Shown piece by piece: positions 1 through 8,613 of a stretch of DNA of 64,000 bases. The stretch comes from Listeria welshimeri serovar 6b str. SLCC5334 (GTDB taxonomy: Bacteria > Bacillota > Bacilli > Lactobacillales > Listeriaceae): NCBI RefSeq assembly GCF_000060285.1, contig NC_008555.1, positions 62,001-126,000 of the forward strand, given 5' to 3'. The translations under genes and the position numbers were made by a program. The notes below the pieces were generated by a model. The model saw only the letters and a program-made list of their open reading frames with translations. It was not told the DNA's origin and searched no databases. Positions within the stretch are counted from its first letter, which is position 1. Every line of letters begins with the position of its first letter.

Positions 1-510
1 ATGGCCGTTTTTGAGGATAAACTTTATGTTTATTCCTATAAAAGTAATAAAGTCTATGTTATTTCGCAGGATTTAAAACTGCTTCATGCGTGGAATATCG
101 AAGGGGAAATGAGAAAGGTTGTTCCAGAAAAATGGGGCAGTTCTGTAGGGTTCGCTATCCAAAGAGAGTTAAATGAACTATTTATTTATAATTATGTTCA
201 ACCTGAACAAGGTATATACAAAATTTCAAAAAACGGGTTAAAGAAGTTAGAATATGGTCAAGAAAAATATAAGGATATGTATTTGTGCGCTAATGGAAGG
301 TTTAATAGCTTATATGAAAAACAAATTATTCCAATCGATAGTAATGAAGTCTATCAAAAAGTACTAACGGCAGACGGTGACTACTATTTCACTACATCCA
401 AAGATTTGAGCCATCCTCAAAAAGAGCCAGAAGAAGGAAAAGCCTATTTAAATAAAGTAAGTAAAAAGAAATTACCATCCTTTCTTGATTCACTTAAATC
501 AAAGGAATGA
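1..510 (+). CDS. C-terminal part of a lipoprotein paralogue, cut by window edge
   Basis: The open frame runs into the left edge of the window, so the true start lies outside. Its 169 visible residues match the C-terminal half (from about residue 199) of the lipoprotein at 4449-5546 almost residue for residue, including the end LPSFLDSLKSKE. It is therefore most likely the 3' part of a full-length paralogue with an N-terminal lipobox upstream. The initial ATG corresponds to an internal Met of the paralogue and should not be read as a real start. Identity to the paralogue is patchy: long near-identical blocks are broken by divergent blocks (residues ~50-60, 95-125), which suggests gene conversion. 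Function unknown; a surface lipoprotein is inferred only from the paralogue. Confidence 0.75.
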   Translation: MAVFEDKLYVYSYKSNKVYVISQDLKLLHAWNIEGEMRKVVPEKWGSSVGFAIQRELNELFIYNYVQPEQGIYKISKNGLKKLEYGQEKYKDMYLCANGRFNSLYEKQIIPIDSNEVYQKVLTADGDYYFTTSKDLSHPQKEPEEGKAYLNKVSKKKLPSFLDSLKSKE

Positions 511-956
511 CTGTAGAAGATTTAACCTTTACCAAAATAGAAACAGTTATTAGAAATGAAAAAATCATATTTCGTTTAGGATGGACGGGTATTGTTGCGA
601 GAATTATACCTGAATGCTTCATTAAGTATTACGGGAATAATGGGACTGGTAATAGAAACGAATGTTTTAATAGAAATTTCGTGTAAGGATGGCTAAATTC
701 TATTTTGTCAATAATAGAGAAAAAAGAGATGACACTCGTCAAAAAGAATAAAACCTTTCCAATAAATTTCAGAAGAATTTTAAGACTTTAATTTTGTACA
801 GATTTAAAGAGGTTAAGTAGCCTAAGATAAATAGTAATCTCTTAGGCTACTTTAAAATCGGGCAAAAGGAGAATTTCTTTACGAAAATAGTGATTTAAAA
901 AGAGAACTAAAGCAAGTTCAAGTAAATCATAAATAAAACAACTAGAGGTGCAGAGT
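511..956. other. Intergenic stretch with a possible gene remnant
   Basis: This 446-base gap starts with a short 3' flank like the one after the paralogue at 5546. An open but start-less frame runs from 513 to 686 (about 57 codons, including LGWTGIVARIIPE). It has no start codon or ribosome binding site, so it looks like a decayed gene end. A strong hairpin terminator lies at 815-854, and the last ~50 bases hold the ribosome binding site of the next gene. I see no other structure. Confidence 0.4.
815..854 (+). terminator. Rho-independent terminator
   Basis: The inverted repeat AAGTAGCCTAAGA / TCTTAGGCTACTT has a ~12-base loop and a short T tract. It closes the transcript of the upstream lipoprotein region. 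Confidence 0.7.
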
Positions 957-1415
957 ATGAATGATACTGTAAAGAAACAACTGGCACAACATATTACATC
1001 AAGATTACTATGGGAACTATCACCCTATATAACCGCGTTTATATTGGTGCCATGTATATGTATCTCGATGATCTTTTTTACTGAACAGTTAGAACGTCTT
1101 GTAAATTCACCGATACTTTTTGGTTTAACAATACTCGGCCTCCCTTTATCCTGTTGTTTAATCAGCTGGATGATTAATGTGAAGTGGTTATGGAAAGATC
1201 GAAAAGAAATTCAAAAATTTGTAGAAACTGCATATGATGAAAAGTTAGTGAAATTATATACAATTGCATCGATTTTTTATGTATGTGTGCTAACTATTCC
1301 CTTTGCGATTGGGTTGAGATGGTGTATGTGGCGCGTTGTAAAAGACAAAGTAAAGCCAAATACAATGTCAGCTTTTCTAAATGAAAAATATTTGAATGAA
1401 CGGGGATTGAAATGA
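957..1415 (+). CDS. Small integral membrane protein, first of three
   Basis: About 152 residues with three to four hydrophobic helices (roughly residues 23-45, 55-75 and 100-120) and charged ends. I do not recognise the family. The start is placed at the ATG at 957, which has GAGGTG at 945-950 in front of it; the in-frame GTG at 948 sits inside that ribosome binding site and is unlikely. The stop overlaps the next gene by ATGA (1412-1415), so the two are translationally coupled, and a third membrane protein follows 4 bases after the second. Such operons of small membrane proteins near T7SS loci often include immunity proteins, but nothing in this sequence proves it. Confidence 0.7.
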   Translation: MNDTVKKQLAQHITSRLLWELSPYITAFILVPCICISMIFFTEQLERLVNSPILFGLTILGLPLSCCLISWMINVKWLWKDRKEIQKFVETAYDEKLVKLYTIASIFYVCVLTIPFAIGLRWCMWRVVKDKVKPNTMSAFLNEKYLNERGLK

Positions 1416-1840
1416 CTTTTTTACTAGAGAAATATTGGATTGTTCTGTTACTCAACTTTTTTGTGAATATAGCTATTTTTTATACAGGAGTTCTAGGAGT
1501 AGGGACCATATACTTATTTATCATGGTGATTACGGTTGTTTTTCAAGTGAAAGCTACTTTGAAAATTAATAATTCTAAGTTAGCTGTACATAAATCACAA
1601 AAAGGGTTGATGTATTTTGTGATCAGTACCCTAGTTTTAATAGTTGTGGGTGCAACTGTATTTATATATTCTTACATCAATCAGTGGTTTTCCGGCTTAA
1701 CTGGATACGCACATTTTCTTTATAGTTGGCGTTTCTTCTTGATACCGGTTGGGTTTATAGTCTTTTTATTATCGGTGGTGGCAACTATTCTCAAAATCAA
1801 TGCAGTTAATGAAGAATACTTTAAAAAGGTAGGTATTTAA
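1412..1840 (+). CDS. Small integral membrane protein, second of three
   Basis: A 142-residue protein with about four predicted membrane helices (approximately residues 8-24, 28-45, 67-90 and 105-128) and little soluble sequence. It overlaps the preceding gene by four bases (ATGA) and is followed after 4 bases by another membrane protein, so the three are clearly one operon. No domain or catalytic motif is visible. It might be an immunity or accessory membrane protein, judged only from its place in an accessory array. Confidence 0.7.
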   Translation: MTFLLEKYWIVLLLNFFVNIAIFYTGVLGVGTIYLFIMVITVVFQVKATLKINNSKLAVHKSQKGLMYFVISTLVLIVVGATVFIYSYINQWFSGLTGYAHFLYSWRFFLIPVGFIVFLLSVVATILKINAVNEEYFKKVGI

Positions 1841-1844
1841 AACG

Positions 1845-2255
1845 ATGAATTATTTTAAAACAGAAAAAATATTGATTATTATTGGTGCGATTGGTTTTAT
1901 GTTAATGGGGCTTGGAATATGGGTGATTGGGAATTATATACCCCTTGAATTTGATATAAATGGTAATAATTTCACAGTGAATTATTGGGATATTGCGCGG
2001 GTTAGTATGAGTGGGTACTGGTTATGGGGGATTTTTGGAGCAATTCCTTGCGTGATTGGACTAATAGGCTTTGTTTGTCGACGTTTCCTCAGTAGTAACC
2101 CTAAAAAAGGCTGGGGTGTTATCTTAATTATCTTGGGAGTTATCAGTGTTTTTTCATTAGTGGGTGTTTTATATTTAGTTGCAGGTATTATGATTATGAA
2201 AAACAAATATTGGCTTCAGAAGACAGCAGTAAATGAAGGGCTAAAAGTAGATTGA
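1845..2255 (+). CDS. Small integral membrane protein, third of three
   Basis: A 136-residue protein with three to four hydrophobic segments (about residues 9-28, 55-78, 92-115). A short, probably extracytoplasmic loop with aromatic residues lies between the first two. It begins 4 bases after the previous stop and probably depends on translational coupling, because no strong ribosome binding site is seen. Unrecognised family. The glycine-rich helices resemble general small Firmicutes membrane proteins, which says nothing about function. Confidence 0.65.
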   Translation: MNYFKTEKILIIIGAIGFMLMGLGIWVIGNYIPLEFDINGNNFTVNYWDIARVSMSGYWLWGIFGAIPCVIGLIGFVCRRFLSSNPKKGWGVILIILGVISVFSLVGVLYLVAGIMIMKNKYWLQKTAVNEGLKVD

Positions 2256-2433
2256 CAAATAAGAAGCCAAGTATTGCTAAAATAAGATATATTCCTTTTC
2301 ATTAAAAATATAGAGGGAACAAAACCTTTCCATGAAATGTATAAAGATAATATAAATTGGATAGTATTGGTGTATAAAATAACGGCTTCTAAAAACATAA
2401 TTAGAGTGAATCAACATACGAGGAGCTAAAAAA

Positions 2434-3210
2434 ATGAAACTGACTCGAACAAAAAGACTCTGGTTAATACTGCTACTAATGATTACTGCATATTTGCTTA
2501 TGTACTCAGTGGTAAGTGATAGGGAAACCAGTCATAACCATGAAAATACAGCGACTATCACCAAATCGCAAACGACCAAAACTGGAGATAACGGAACAAT
2601 AACCAAACAAACTATCACGAATGATGATTCCGAAGCAGAGCAAGAGGTAGAACGTTCTTATTACAATACTATAGAAGATGCGGTGAAGGGCAGTAATTTT
2701 GCCATAGAAGAAGGTGAAGAGGTTTCGTACACTAATAAAAAAGAAATTAAAGAAAAGGTGCTTTTCTTGGAGAGCGATACAGATGCGCTATTATTTTTTA
2801 TTGGAAATTTCATTGAAAATAAGGATGATAGTGATGCTTTAGTTGTCTATAAATTCAAAGTCAAAAAAGAGGGAAACCAAACCAAATACTCTACACCAAC
2901 AAACGCAACGCAAATACCAGCGGAAAGTGAAAAAAGAATCTATAGACGTGGAGGGAGTAAATACGAGATTCGAACTTGTTTAAACTTATACAATGCCTAT
3001 CAAAGTTTCAACCTCTATCCAGAAACTAGCCAGCTTCAATGGGGGATGTCGTACAATAAAAGCGCTCCTAATTTAACCATTAACGGAGACAGACCTACAA
3101 AAGTGATTCCTATAAAAATGGACGGAGATGACTGCTATTTTTGGTATTATGAAGACTTGAAATACGATAGTTCCAAAAAAGCAGAAATCAGTTTTAAAAA
3201 GACAAAATGA
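2434..3210 (+). CDS. Membrane-anchored protein, copy 1 of a tandem pair
   Basis: 258 residues with a positively charged start (KLTRTKR) and one hydrophobic segment (about 9-27). A Thr/Lys/Glu-rich linker (30-70) leads to a ~185-residue domain that should lie outside the membrane. There is no lipobox cysteine and no sorting signal, so it is probably a signal-anchor protein. The first ~70 residues and the last ~60 are nearly identical to the gene at 3538-4317, while the middle differs; the 5' flank GAGGAGCTAAAAAA is also shared. This is a tandem duplication with a divergent centre, as expected for proteins that recognise variable partners. Function unknown; I recognise no domain. Confidence 0.75.
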   Translation: MKLTRTKRLWLILLLMITAYLLMYSVVSDRETSHNHENTATITKSQTTKTGDNGTITKQTITNDDSEAEQEVERSYYNTIEDAVKGSNFAIEEGEEVSYTNKKEIKEKVLFLESDTDALLFFIGNFIENKDDSDALVVYKFKVKKEGNQTKYSTPTNATQIPAESEKRIYRRGGSKYEIRTCLNLYNAYQSFNLYPETSQLQWGMSYNKSAPNLTINGDRPTKVIPIKMDGDDCYFWYYEDLKYDSSKKAEISFKKTK

Positions 3211-3230
3211 AGCTCAAAGCTAAGATGAAA

Positions 3231-3270
3231 AAATAATCTGAGAGAACGGAAGGTTTCTCAGATTATTTCC
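3231..3270 (+). terminator. Rho-independent terminator
   Basis: The perfect inverted repeat AAATAATCTGAGA / TCTCAGATTATTT, 21 bases after the stop of the first paralogue, is followed by a short T-rich tail. Confidence 0.65.
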
Positions 3271-3271
3271 T

Positions 3272-3463
3272 TTGGATAAAAAAATAGCTAAGAGGAGTGG
3301 AATCTTACTTGTTTTGATATCAATTGTAGCGGGAGGGGTATTGCAGGCATTAGATGATTTAACAGTAATTAGAGTAGCGGATGATGCCTTGGTTTCTGGT
3401 TTAGCAACCTTAGTGCTTAGTTTGCTGAGTGGGATAGGAAAGAACCCTGATTGCGCCTCCTAA
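3272..3463 (+). pseudogene. Short hydrophobic open frame, probable remnant
   Basis: A 63-codon frame starts at a TTG (3272) inside the tail of the upstream terminator and lacks a ribosome binding site. It encodes two hydrophobic stretches separated by a charged turn (ALDDLTVIRVADD). The amphipathic pattern looks like genuine membrane protein sequence rather than a random frame, so it may be what is left of a small membrane protein gene whose 5' end was replaced by the duplication on either side. It could also be an expressed small protein; I cannot tell. Confidence 0.3.
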
Positions 3464-3537
3464 GTTGACTAAACGCTAACTAAAAATTAAGTTATTATAC
3501 TTTCTTTTCTAAAACATCATTGTAAGGAGCTAAAAAA

Positions 3538-4317
3538 ATGAAACTGACCCGAACAAAAAGACTCTGGTTAATACTGCTACTAATGATTACTGCATATCTG
3601 CTTATGTACTCAGTGGTAAGTGATAGGAAAACTAGTCATAACCATGAAAATACAGCGACCCTCACCAAATCGCAAACGACCAAAACAGGAGATAACGGCA
3701 CAATAACCAAACAAACTATCACGAATGATGATTCCGAAGAAGAGCAAGAGATAGAACTCTCATATTACGATACGATAGAAGATGCGGTGAAAAACAATAC
3801 TTTTGCTAAAGATAGTGATGCTAAGGATAGCCCTAATCTTAATAAAAAAGTAATCAAAGAAAAAGTACTTTTACTAGAAAATGAAACAAATGCAATTTTA
3901 TTTTTCATTGGAAATGTAAGAGAGACCGATAATCATGAAGATTCATTGGTCGTTTATAAATTCAAAGTTAAAAAAGAAGGAAGTAAAAAGAAATATTCAA
4001 CACCAACAAACGCGACCCAGATTTCTGGATTTTTTGCTAAAAATAATTATGAAATTAGAGATGGTGAGTATGAAATTCAGACATGTTTAAATTTGTACAA
4101 TACCTATCAAATCTTCAATCTCTACCCAGAAACTAGCCAGCTTCAATGGGGGACCTCTTACAATAAAAATGCACCTAAGCTAACCATTAATGGAAAACAC
4201 CCCACAAAAGTGATTCCTATAGTATTAGATGGAGATGACTGCTATTTTTGGTATTATGAAGATCTAAAATACGATAGTTCCAAAAAAGCAGAAATCAGTT
4301 TCAAAAAGACAAAATGA
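3538..4317 (+). CDS. Membrane-anchored protein, copy 2 of a tandem pair
   Basis: 259 residues with the same plan as the gene at 2434: KLTRTKR start, one membrane segment, Thr/Lys-rich linker and an extracytoplasmic domain ending in YYEDLKYDSSKK. The AAGGAGCTAAAAAA leader is shared. Differences cluster at residues ~75-165, where one copy has insertions relative to the other (DSDAKDSPNL versus EEGEEV), while both ends are close to identical. That pattern suggests recombination between copies combined with diversifying change in the centre. No known domain recognised; the role is probably at the cell surface. Confidence 0.75.
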   Translation: MKLTRTKRLWLILLLMITAYLLMYSVVSDRKTSHNHENTATLTKSQTTKTGDNGTITKQTITNDDSEEEQEIELSYYDTIEDAVKNNTFAKDSDAKDSPNLNKKVIKEKVLLLENETNAILFFIGNVRETDNHEDSLVVYKFKVKKEGSKKKYSTPTNATQISGFFAKNNYEIRDGEYEIQTCLNLYNTYQIFNLYPETSQLQWGTSYNKNAPKLTINGKHPTKVIPIVLDGDDCYFWYYEDLKYDSSKKAEISFKKTK

Positions 4318-4448
4318 AGAATAGAGCGAAACTTACAAGGATCATAAAATTATTTTAAAATAGAACGACAACAAATTTCAAAAGTATTTTAAGGTGATAA
4401 AAATACGCAAATAAGTTCAACTATGAACAAAACAGAGGTGAATCTAGT

Positions 4449-5546
4449 ATGAAAAAAGTAATCTTTTTATTAATTATATGTAGTTGCATAGTTGTCGGAT
4501 GTGCTTCGGAGGACTTCAAAGTGTATAGGACTAAATCTTTCCAGTACGGAGAAACAGTAGAGATAGAGGAAGGCGACAAGTTACAATTATTTAAAGATAG
4601 TCTTTATTTAATTCCAGAAGTTACATTTCCAGATAATGATTTGAAGGGACAGGTTGAGTTTAGAAAAATCGGCTCAAATTTGCTATCGGAGAAAAGCACC
4701 TTATTAGAATTAACCAACTTGGAAGACTCTATAGTTGATTTAACTCCCTTCTCATATAATTCTAATCCCTCTGGAGAGCTATCTGTATTTAATTTTAACA
4801 AGCAAGTAGGCATTATTGAAAGCACAGAAAAATATATTCCAATCTCCCCAAAGATGAAACAAGAAAAAGGCGATTATATAGGAACGGGAACCTTTACTAA
4901 TGGTGAAAATGTCATTATGTTTTTTGAGGAAACTAATGGAATATACACACTCACTTGCTGGGATAAGCAGGGGAAAATCAACAAAGAAGGTACGTTAACA
5001 GCGATTACGAAAGAAAAGAACCTTTCTGTAGAAAGTATGGCTGTTTTTGAGGATAAGATCTATGTTTATTCCTATAAAAGTAATAAAGTCTATGTTATTT
5101 CGCAGGATTTAAAACTGCTCCATGCGTGGAATATCGAAGGGGAAATGAGAAAGGTTGTTCCTGAAAAATGGGGCAGTTCTGTAAAGTTTGTCCTCCAAAG
5201 AGAGTTAAATGAACTATTTATTTATAATTATGTTCAACCTGAACAAGGTATATACCAACTAACAAAAACCGGATTAGAGAAGTTAGAATATGGTCAAGAA
5301 AAATATAAGGATATGTATTTATATGCTAATGAGGGTTTTTATAGTCTACATGAGAAACAAGTCATTCGAACTGATACCGAAGATATTTATCAGGGAGTAT
5401 TAATGAAAAACGGTGACTACTATTTCATTACATCCAAAGATTTCAGCCATCCTCAAAAAGAGTCAGAAGAAGGAAAAGTCTATTTAAATAAAGTAAGTAA
5501 AAAGAAATTACCATCCTTCCTTGATTCACTTAAATCAAAGGAATGA
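4449..5546 (+). CDS. Lipoprotein of unknown function
   Basis: 365 residues with a classical lipoprotein signal: Lys-rich start, hydrophobic core and lipobox VVGC ending at Cys19, so it should be diacylated and anchored outside the membrane. The mature part is rich in beta-type segments with repeated YVYSYKSNKVYVIS-like strands (~205-235), reminiscent of a beta-propeller-like or extracellular recognition fold; that is only an impression. An AGAGGTG ribosome binding site lies at 4433-4439. The C-terminal half is almost the same as the partial gene at 1-510. It lies in a run of lipoprotein and TM-protein paralogues. Confidence 0.75.
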   Translation: MKKVIFLLIICSCIVVGCASEDFKVYRTKSFQYGETVEIEEGDKLQLFKDSLYLIPEVTFPDNDLKGQVEFRKIGSNLLSEKSTLLELTNLEDSIVDLTPFSYNSNPSGELSVFNFNKQVGIIESTEKYIPISPKMKQEKGDYIGTGTFTNGENVIMFFEETNGIYTLTCWDKQGKINKEGTLTAITKEKNLSVESMAVFEDKIYVYSYKSNKVYVISQDLKLLHAWNIEGEMRKVVPEKWGSSVKFVLQRELNELFIYNYVQPEQGIYQLTKTGLEKLEYGQEKYKDMYLYANEGFYSLHEKQVIRTDTEDIYQGVLMKNGDYYFITSKDFSHPQKESEEGKVYLNKVSKKKLPSFLDSLKSKE

Positions 5547-5711
5547 CTGTAGAAGATTTTATTTTTATCGAATAGCTACAATCGTTAAAATTGTTTCTGA
5601 AAGATTCTAAAGTCATTAAGAATAAAGTTAAGATGTTGAAAACACAGAATATGAAGTTAAGTCAGAACTAACATATACCAATTTAACAACAGAAGATGAG
5701 GAGGAATAAGT

Positions 5712-6137
5712 GTGCGGATTTTAGGAGGAATAATTACCATCTTGGAAGGGGCATTACTGGCTATTTTGTTTGGTAAATCTATTAATGACGGTATAACAAG
5801 AGATATGGATAATGTGGTGGCGTGGATTGTATTTTTAGGAATTATATTAATTGTTACAGGAATAATAGGATTGGTGAGCAAGAAAAAAATAATTACAGTG
5901 GTTTGGTTTGTAATTGGCGGGATATTGTTAGTTTTACCAGAGGCAGCTTCAAATCATTTATATATCATTCAAATTCCATTTTTTATTTCAATGATGAGTG
6001 TTTTAGGTGGGATTTTGTTTTTGATTAGTTTAAGTAATGAGAAAAGAAGAGATGAAATTAGATGGAAAGCGCCAACAGAAGAGGAAACTAAACAAAATAC
6101 GGCGGAATACTTTAAGCGGATTTCGAAAGGGGAGTAA
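5712..6137 (+). CDS. Small integral membrane protein
   Basis: 141 residues with a GTG start (5712) preceded by AGGAGGAA. Four hydrophobic helices are visible (about 3-21, 35-56, 62-80 and 86-108), followed by a charged cytoplasmic tail rich in Glu, Lys and Arg. No family recognised. It is preceded by a 165-base gap containing a start-less coding-like fragment (5655-5710) and followed immediately by a decayed fragment and a lipoprotein gene. By position it belongs to the same accessory array as the membrane proteins at 957-2255. Confidence 0.65.
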   Translation: MRILGGIITILEGALLAILFGKSINDGITRDMDNVVAWIVFLGIILIVTGIIGLVSKKKIITVVWFVIGGILLVLPEAASNHLYIIQIPFFISMMSVLGGILFLISLSNEKRRDEIRWKAPTEEETKQNTAEYFKRISKGE

Positions 6138-6142
6138 AAATG

Positions 6143-6255
6143 ATTGGAAAGGTAGCTCTGTAAATGGATATAAAGAATATGTTAATGAGTATATACTAGG
6201 AGCAGGATTTTCTGCAAAAACGTATGATGTTATTGATGAGAGACTAAGATTTTAA
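6143..6255 (+). pseudogene. Decayed C-terminal gene end (copy 1)
   Basis: In the frame ending at TAA 6253-6255 the sequence reads ...LGAGFSAKTYDVIDERLRF with no usable start. The same tail, nearly identical in DNA, recurs at 7009-7071 just before the next lipoprotein gene, behind a different head. Two identical tails with different heads, each placed upstream of a member of the same lipoprotein family, suggest the 3' ends of genes that once formed pairs with these lipoproteins, possibly a toxin-like or other variable protein. The identity of the parent gene is unknown. Confidence 0.5.
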
Positions 6256-6271
6256 ATAGAGGAGTAGTAAT

Positions 6272-6829
6272 ATGAATTATAAAGGTTTATTATCAATGCT
6301 TTTGGTAGTAATGATAGTTCTAGTGGGCTGTGGGCAAAAAGATGGAAAGGTAGAAATTGAAGAAAAAGAAAGTATCAAAAAAAACACTGTACAAGTAAAA
6401 ACGCCACCCATACTTAAAAAAGACGGAGTAATACAAGACGGAGATAAAAAAGCAATAGAAGATGCCCAAAAATTCATAACAGAAAAGAGTACTACTGCAA
6501 AAGGTGAGTTAGGGATGAATGTAGTTGAAATAGTGGGTATTAATGGGGGAAAACCTTCAAAGTATGCCTTTTTTCAAGTTTTAGAAAATCGTTCGAATAA
6601 AGAACTATCAAATGTTGAAATGTATTTTACGATTACTAATAAACTGACCCAAAAGGTAATTTATAATAATGAACGAGTGTTTCTCTCTAAAGAAGACTAT
6701 GGCATAGTGAAACCAAATGAGGCGATACCTTTTAAAGTAGCAATTCCAGATGAAGAGGGGATCACAAAAGAAATAACCCCCAAAGATTACACATTCGAAT
6801 GGGACGTTACGGACGCGGAACTCAAATGA
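6272..6829 (+). CDS. Lipoprotein, copy 1 of a ~190-aa family
   Basis: 185 residues. The signal peptide ends in the lipobox VLVGC (Cys20), followed by a charged linker and a ~130-residue domain (about 48-185). The conserved lines KYAFFQVLENRS and ITNKLTQKVIYNN look like an Ig-like or DUF4352-type beta-sandwich fold, but I do not assign a family. A GAGGAG ribosome binding site lies at 6259-6264. The gene at 7085 is a paralogue with the same layout (APPI/VLxxxGxxxxGDxKA start, TxxDYxFxWxxT end). Both are preceded by the same decayed gene tail, so a two-gene unit was duplicated. Confidence 0.75.
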   Translation: MNYKGLLSMLLVVMIVLVGCGQKDGKVEIEEKESIKKNTVQVKTPPILKKDGVIQDGDKKAIEDAQKFITEKSTTAKGELGMNVVEIVGINGGKPSKYAFFQVLENRSNKELSNVEMYFTITNKLTQKVIYNNERVFLSKEDYGIVKPNEAIPFKVAIPDEEGITKEITPKDYTFEWDVTDAELK

Positions 6830-6842
6830 TTAGTAGCATAAG

Positions 6843-7071
6843 TTAAAAATATAGTCTATAAAATGGTTTTAGAGAAACGGAAGAAGACTTAAGAAGATAT
6901 AGTAAATCGCTTGGCTCGGATATTGAAATGAAATTTACCATATTAACAGCAGGAGTAGAGGCAAAAATAACAATGGCTGATGGTGTATCATTTAAACTTG
7001 ATACAGGTATAATCGGAGCAGGATTTTCTGCAAAAACGTATGATGTCATTGATGAAAGACTAAGATTTTAA
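6843..7071 (+). pseudogene. Chimeric gene remnant (lipoprotein piece plus tail copy 2)
   Basis: The stretch at 6915-6945 reads SDIEMKFTI, matching the middle of the lipoprotein at 7085-7657 at protein and DNA level. It then switches to sequence unlike that protein and ends with IGAGFSAKTYDVIDERLRF, the tail also seen at 6190-6255. It has several stops and no start. It is best read as the scar of a deletion or recombination that joined a third lipoprotein copy to the end of another gene. Confidence 0.5.
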
Positions 7072-7084
7072 AAGGAGGTATGTT

Positions 7085-7657
7085 GTGGTGAAAAAAAGAT
7101 TTATTAATATACTACTATTAATCATGATTATAACAATTTTATCAGGGTGTGGAGGAGCGGAGCAAACTTCTGATAAGGAACCAGAAATTCCAAAAACAAA
7201 TCAAAACGATATAGAGTTGAGTATTCCACCTGTTTTACAAAATAGTGAGGGCGAAGTATTAGAGGGGGATGAAAAAGCTTTAAAGGCTCTAAAAAAATTT
7301 ATAAACGAAACAGATACAACCAAGCAGGGAGAAGTAGGTTTAAGTGTTGTTGACTTTATTGAGATTGCAGGTGATGCACCAACAAAATATGCTTTTATGG
7401 CAGCGCTTGTAAATCGTTCTGATCAAGAAGGTTCGGACATTGAAATGAAATTTACAATTACAAATAAGGCTACGAAAGTGAAGATATATGATGGAGATAC
7501 GATAACTCTACCAGAAGAACAATTTGGTTTTTTAAAGCCCAATCATGCAATTCCATTTAAAATTACAATACCAGACACAGAGAATATCACATCTAAAATG
7601 ACTGTGCAAGACTATGATTTTAAGTGGGAAATAACCAATTCGAAAATGAAAGAATGA
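7085..7657 (+). CDS. Lipoprotein, copy 2 of a ~190-aa family
   Basis: 190 residues with tandem GTG starts at 7085 and 7088 behind a strong AAAGGAGGT (7071-7079); either may be used. The lipobox ILSGC places the lipidated Cys near residue 22. The mature domain parallels the gene at 6272 throughout: GDEKALKALKKFI, KYAFMAALVNRS, FTITNKATKVKIYDG and DYDFKWEIT. The paralogues have diverged substantially (well under 60% identity by eye), unlike the other duplicated families here, so this duplication is older. Function unknown; exported and membrane-anchored. Confidence 0.75.
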   Translation: MVKKRFINILLLIMIITILSGCGGAEQTSDKEPEIPKTNQNDIELSIPPVLQNSEGEVLEGDEKALKALKKFINETDTTKQGEVGLSVVDFIEIAGDAPTKYAFMAALVNRSDQEGSDIEMKFTITNKATKVKIYDGDTITLPEEQFGFLKPNHAIPFKITIPDTENITSKMTVQDYDFKWEITNSKMKE

Positions 7658-7743
7658 TTATTTTGCAGAACAAGAAAGGCTAATCTTAAACTACTTTTCT
7701 TATATAAGAATCTTATAACTACACTAGTAGACAGGAGCGAAAA

Positions 7744-8613
7744 ATGAAAAAAATCATCCTAAGTTTGTCGGCAATGTTACTTTTACTATCTGGATGTTTC
7801 AATTTAAACGAGAAAACTGAACAAGAAAAAGCGCAAGAAGGCACGACGCCTGTGCAGGATTATGTGGGGCAAGGGTTTTCGTTTGTGGACGGGGACAAGT
7901 CAGAAGAACTAGTAAAGAGAGATGAGGAAAAAATCAAGCAAGAAGCGATAAACTACGTGAAAAACACATATAAAACAGATGTGAAAGTAAATAATGTAGT
8001 CCCAGCGCGCAATGCAGCCGTTGTAATGGTAGAGTGCGAAGAGCCTATTCAATTTCACACCTCAGTCATAGTAGGAAAAGTGATTAATAAAGACGGCGAA
8101 TGGCTAGCGAGAAGTGATGAAGGTGAAGTAGAGAAAGCGATTGTTGGTGGTTTATATGCAAAGGCTTATGAAGCGGAATTCCAGCATTTGGATGCCTTTG
8201 CTGAAAAAATAGCAAAAGAAAATGATTTATTGGGCATGAGAGAGGAAGCGATTGATAAAACGGCCTCAGAAGGGTACACGAGCAATCATTATTTTATTTC
8301 AATTTTCGCCTCGGATTATCCAAGTGTTTATAAAGCTTACCTAGAAAATCAATATATTTCAGTAGAGGAATTAAAGATACTGTTTGCTAAAGATGATTCT
8401 ACGAGTAAAAAGATGTCAATACCAATGGAGTTTTACTCTGAAAAGGATAAATTGCCTAAACAAGAAGTAGCAGACTATTTAGCGAAAAAAATTCAACAAG
8501 AAGAAGGCATCCCAAGTGGGATATATGCAGTTACAGTTTATAAGAATTTTATTGTTAATCGGGTAGGATTGCCAGATGGTGAAAATATAGATGTAGAAGA
8601 AATTATTAAATAA
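7744..8613 (+). CDS. DUF1672-like lipoprotein, array copy 1
   Basis: 289 residues with lipobox LLSGC (Cys18). The mature start NEKTEQEKAQEGTTPVQDYVGQGF and the line VNNVVPARNAAVVMVE resemble the staphylococcal/Listeria DUF1672 family as I remember it; a domain search would be needed to confirm. First of three head-to-tail copies of equal length (289 codons each). The signal peptide differs from copies 2 and 3, while residues 19-95 are nearly identical among copies 1 and 2. The ribosome binding site is CAGGAGCG. DUF1672 proteins have no established function; placement at the outer membrane face is inferred from the lipobox. Confidence 0.8.
   Translation: MKKIILSLSAMLLLLSGCFNLNEKTEQEKAQEGTTPVQDYVGQGFSFVDGDKSEELVKRDEEKIKQEAINYVKNTYKTDVKVNNVVPARNAAVVMVECEEPIQFHTSVIVGKVINKDGEWLARSDEGEVEKAIVGGLYAKAYEAEFQHLDAFAEKIAKENDLLGMREEAIDKTASEGYTSNHYFISIFASDYPSVYKAYLENQYISVEELKILFAKDDSTSKKMSIPMEFYSEKDKLPKQEVADYLAKKIQQEEGIPSGIYAVTVYKNFIVNRVGLPDGENIDVEEIIK

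Noticed and set aside
6037-6255. 72-codon frame spanning the end of the membrane protein and the tail remnant
   Set aside because: It overlaps a better gene in another frame and only joins its end to the decayed tail; no start signal.
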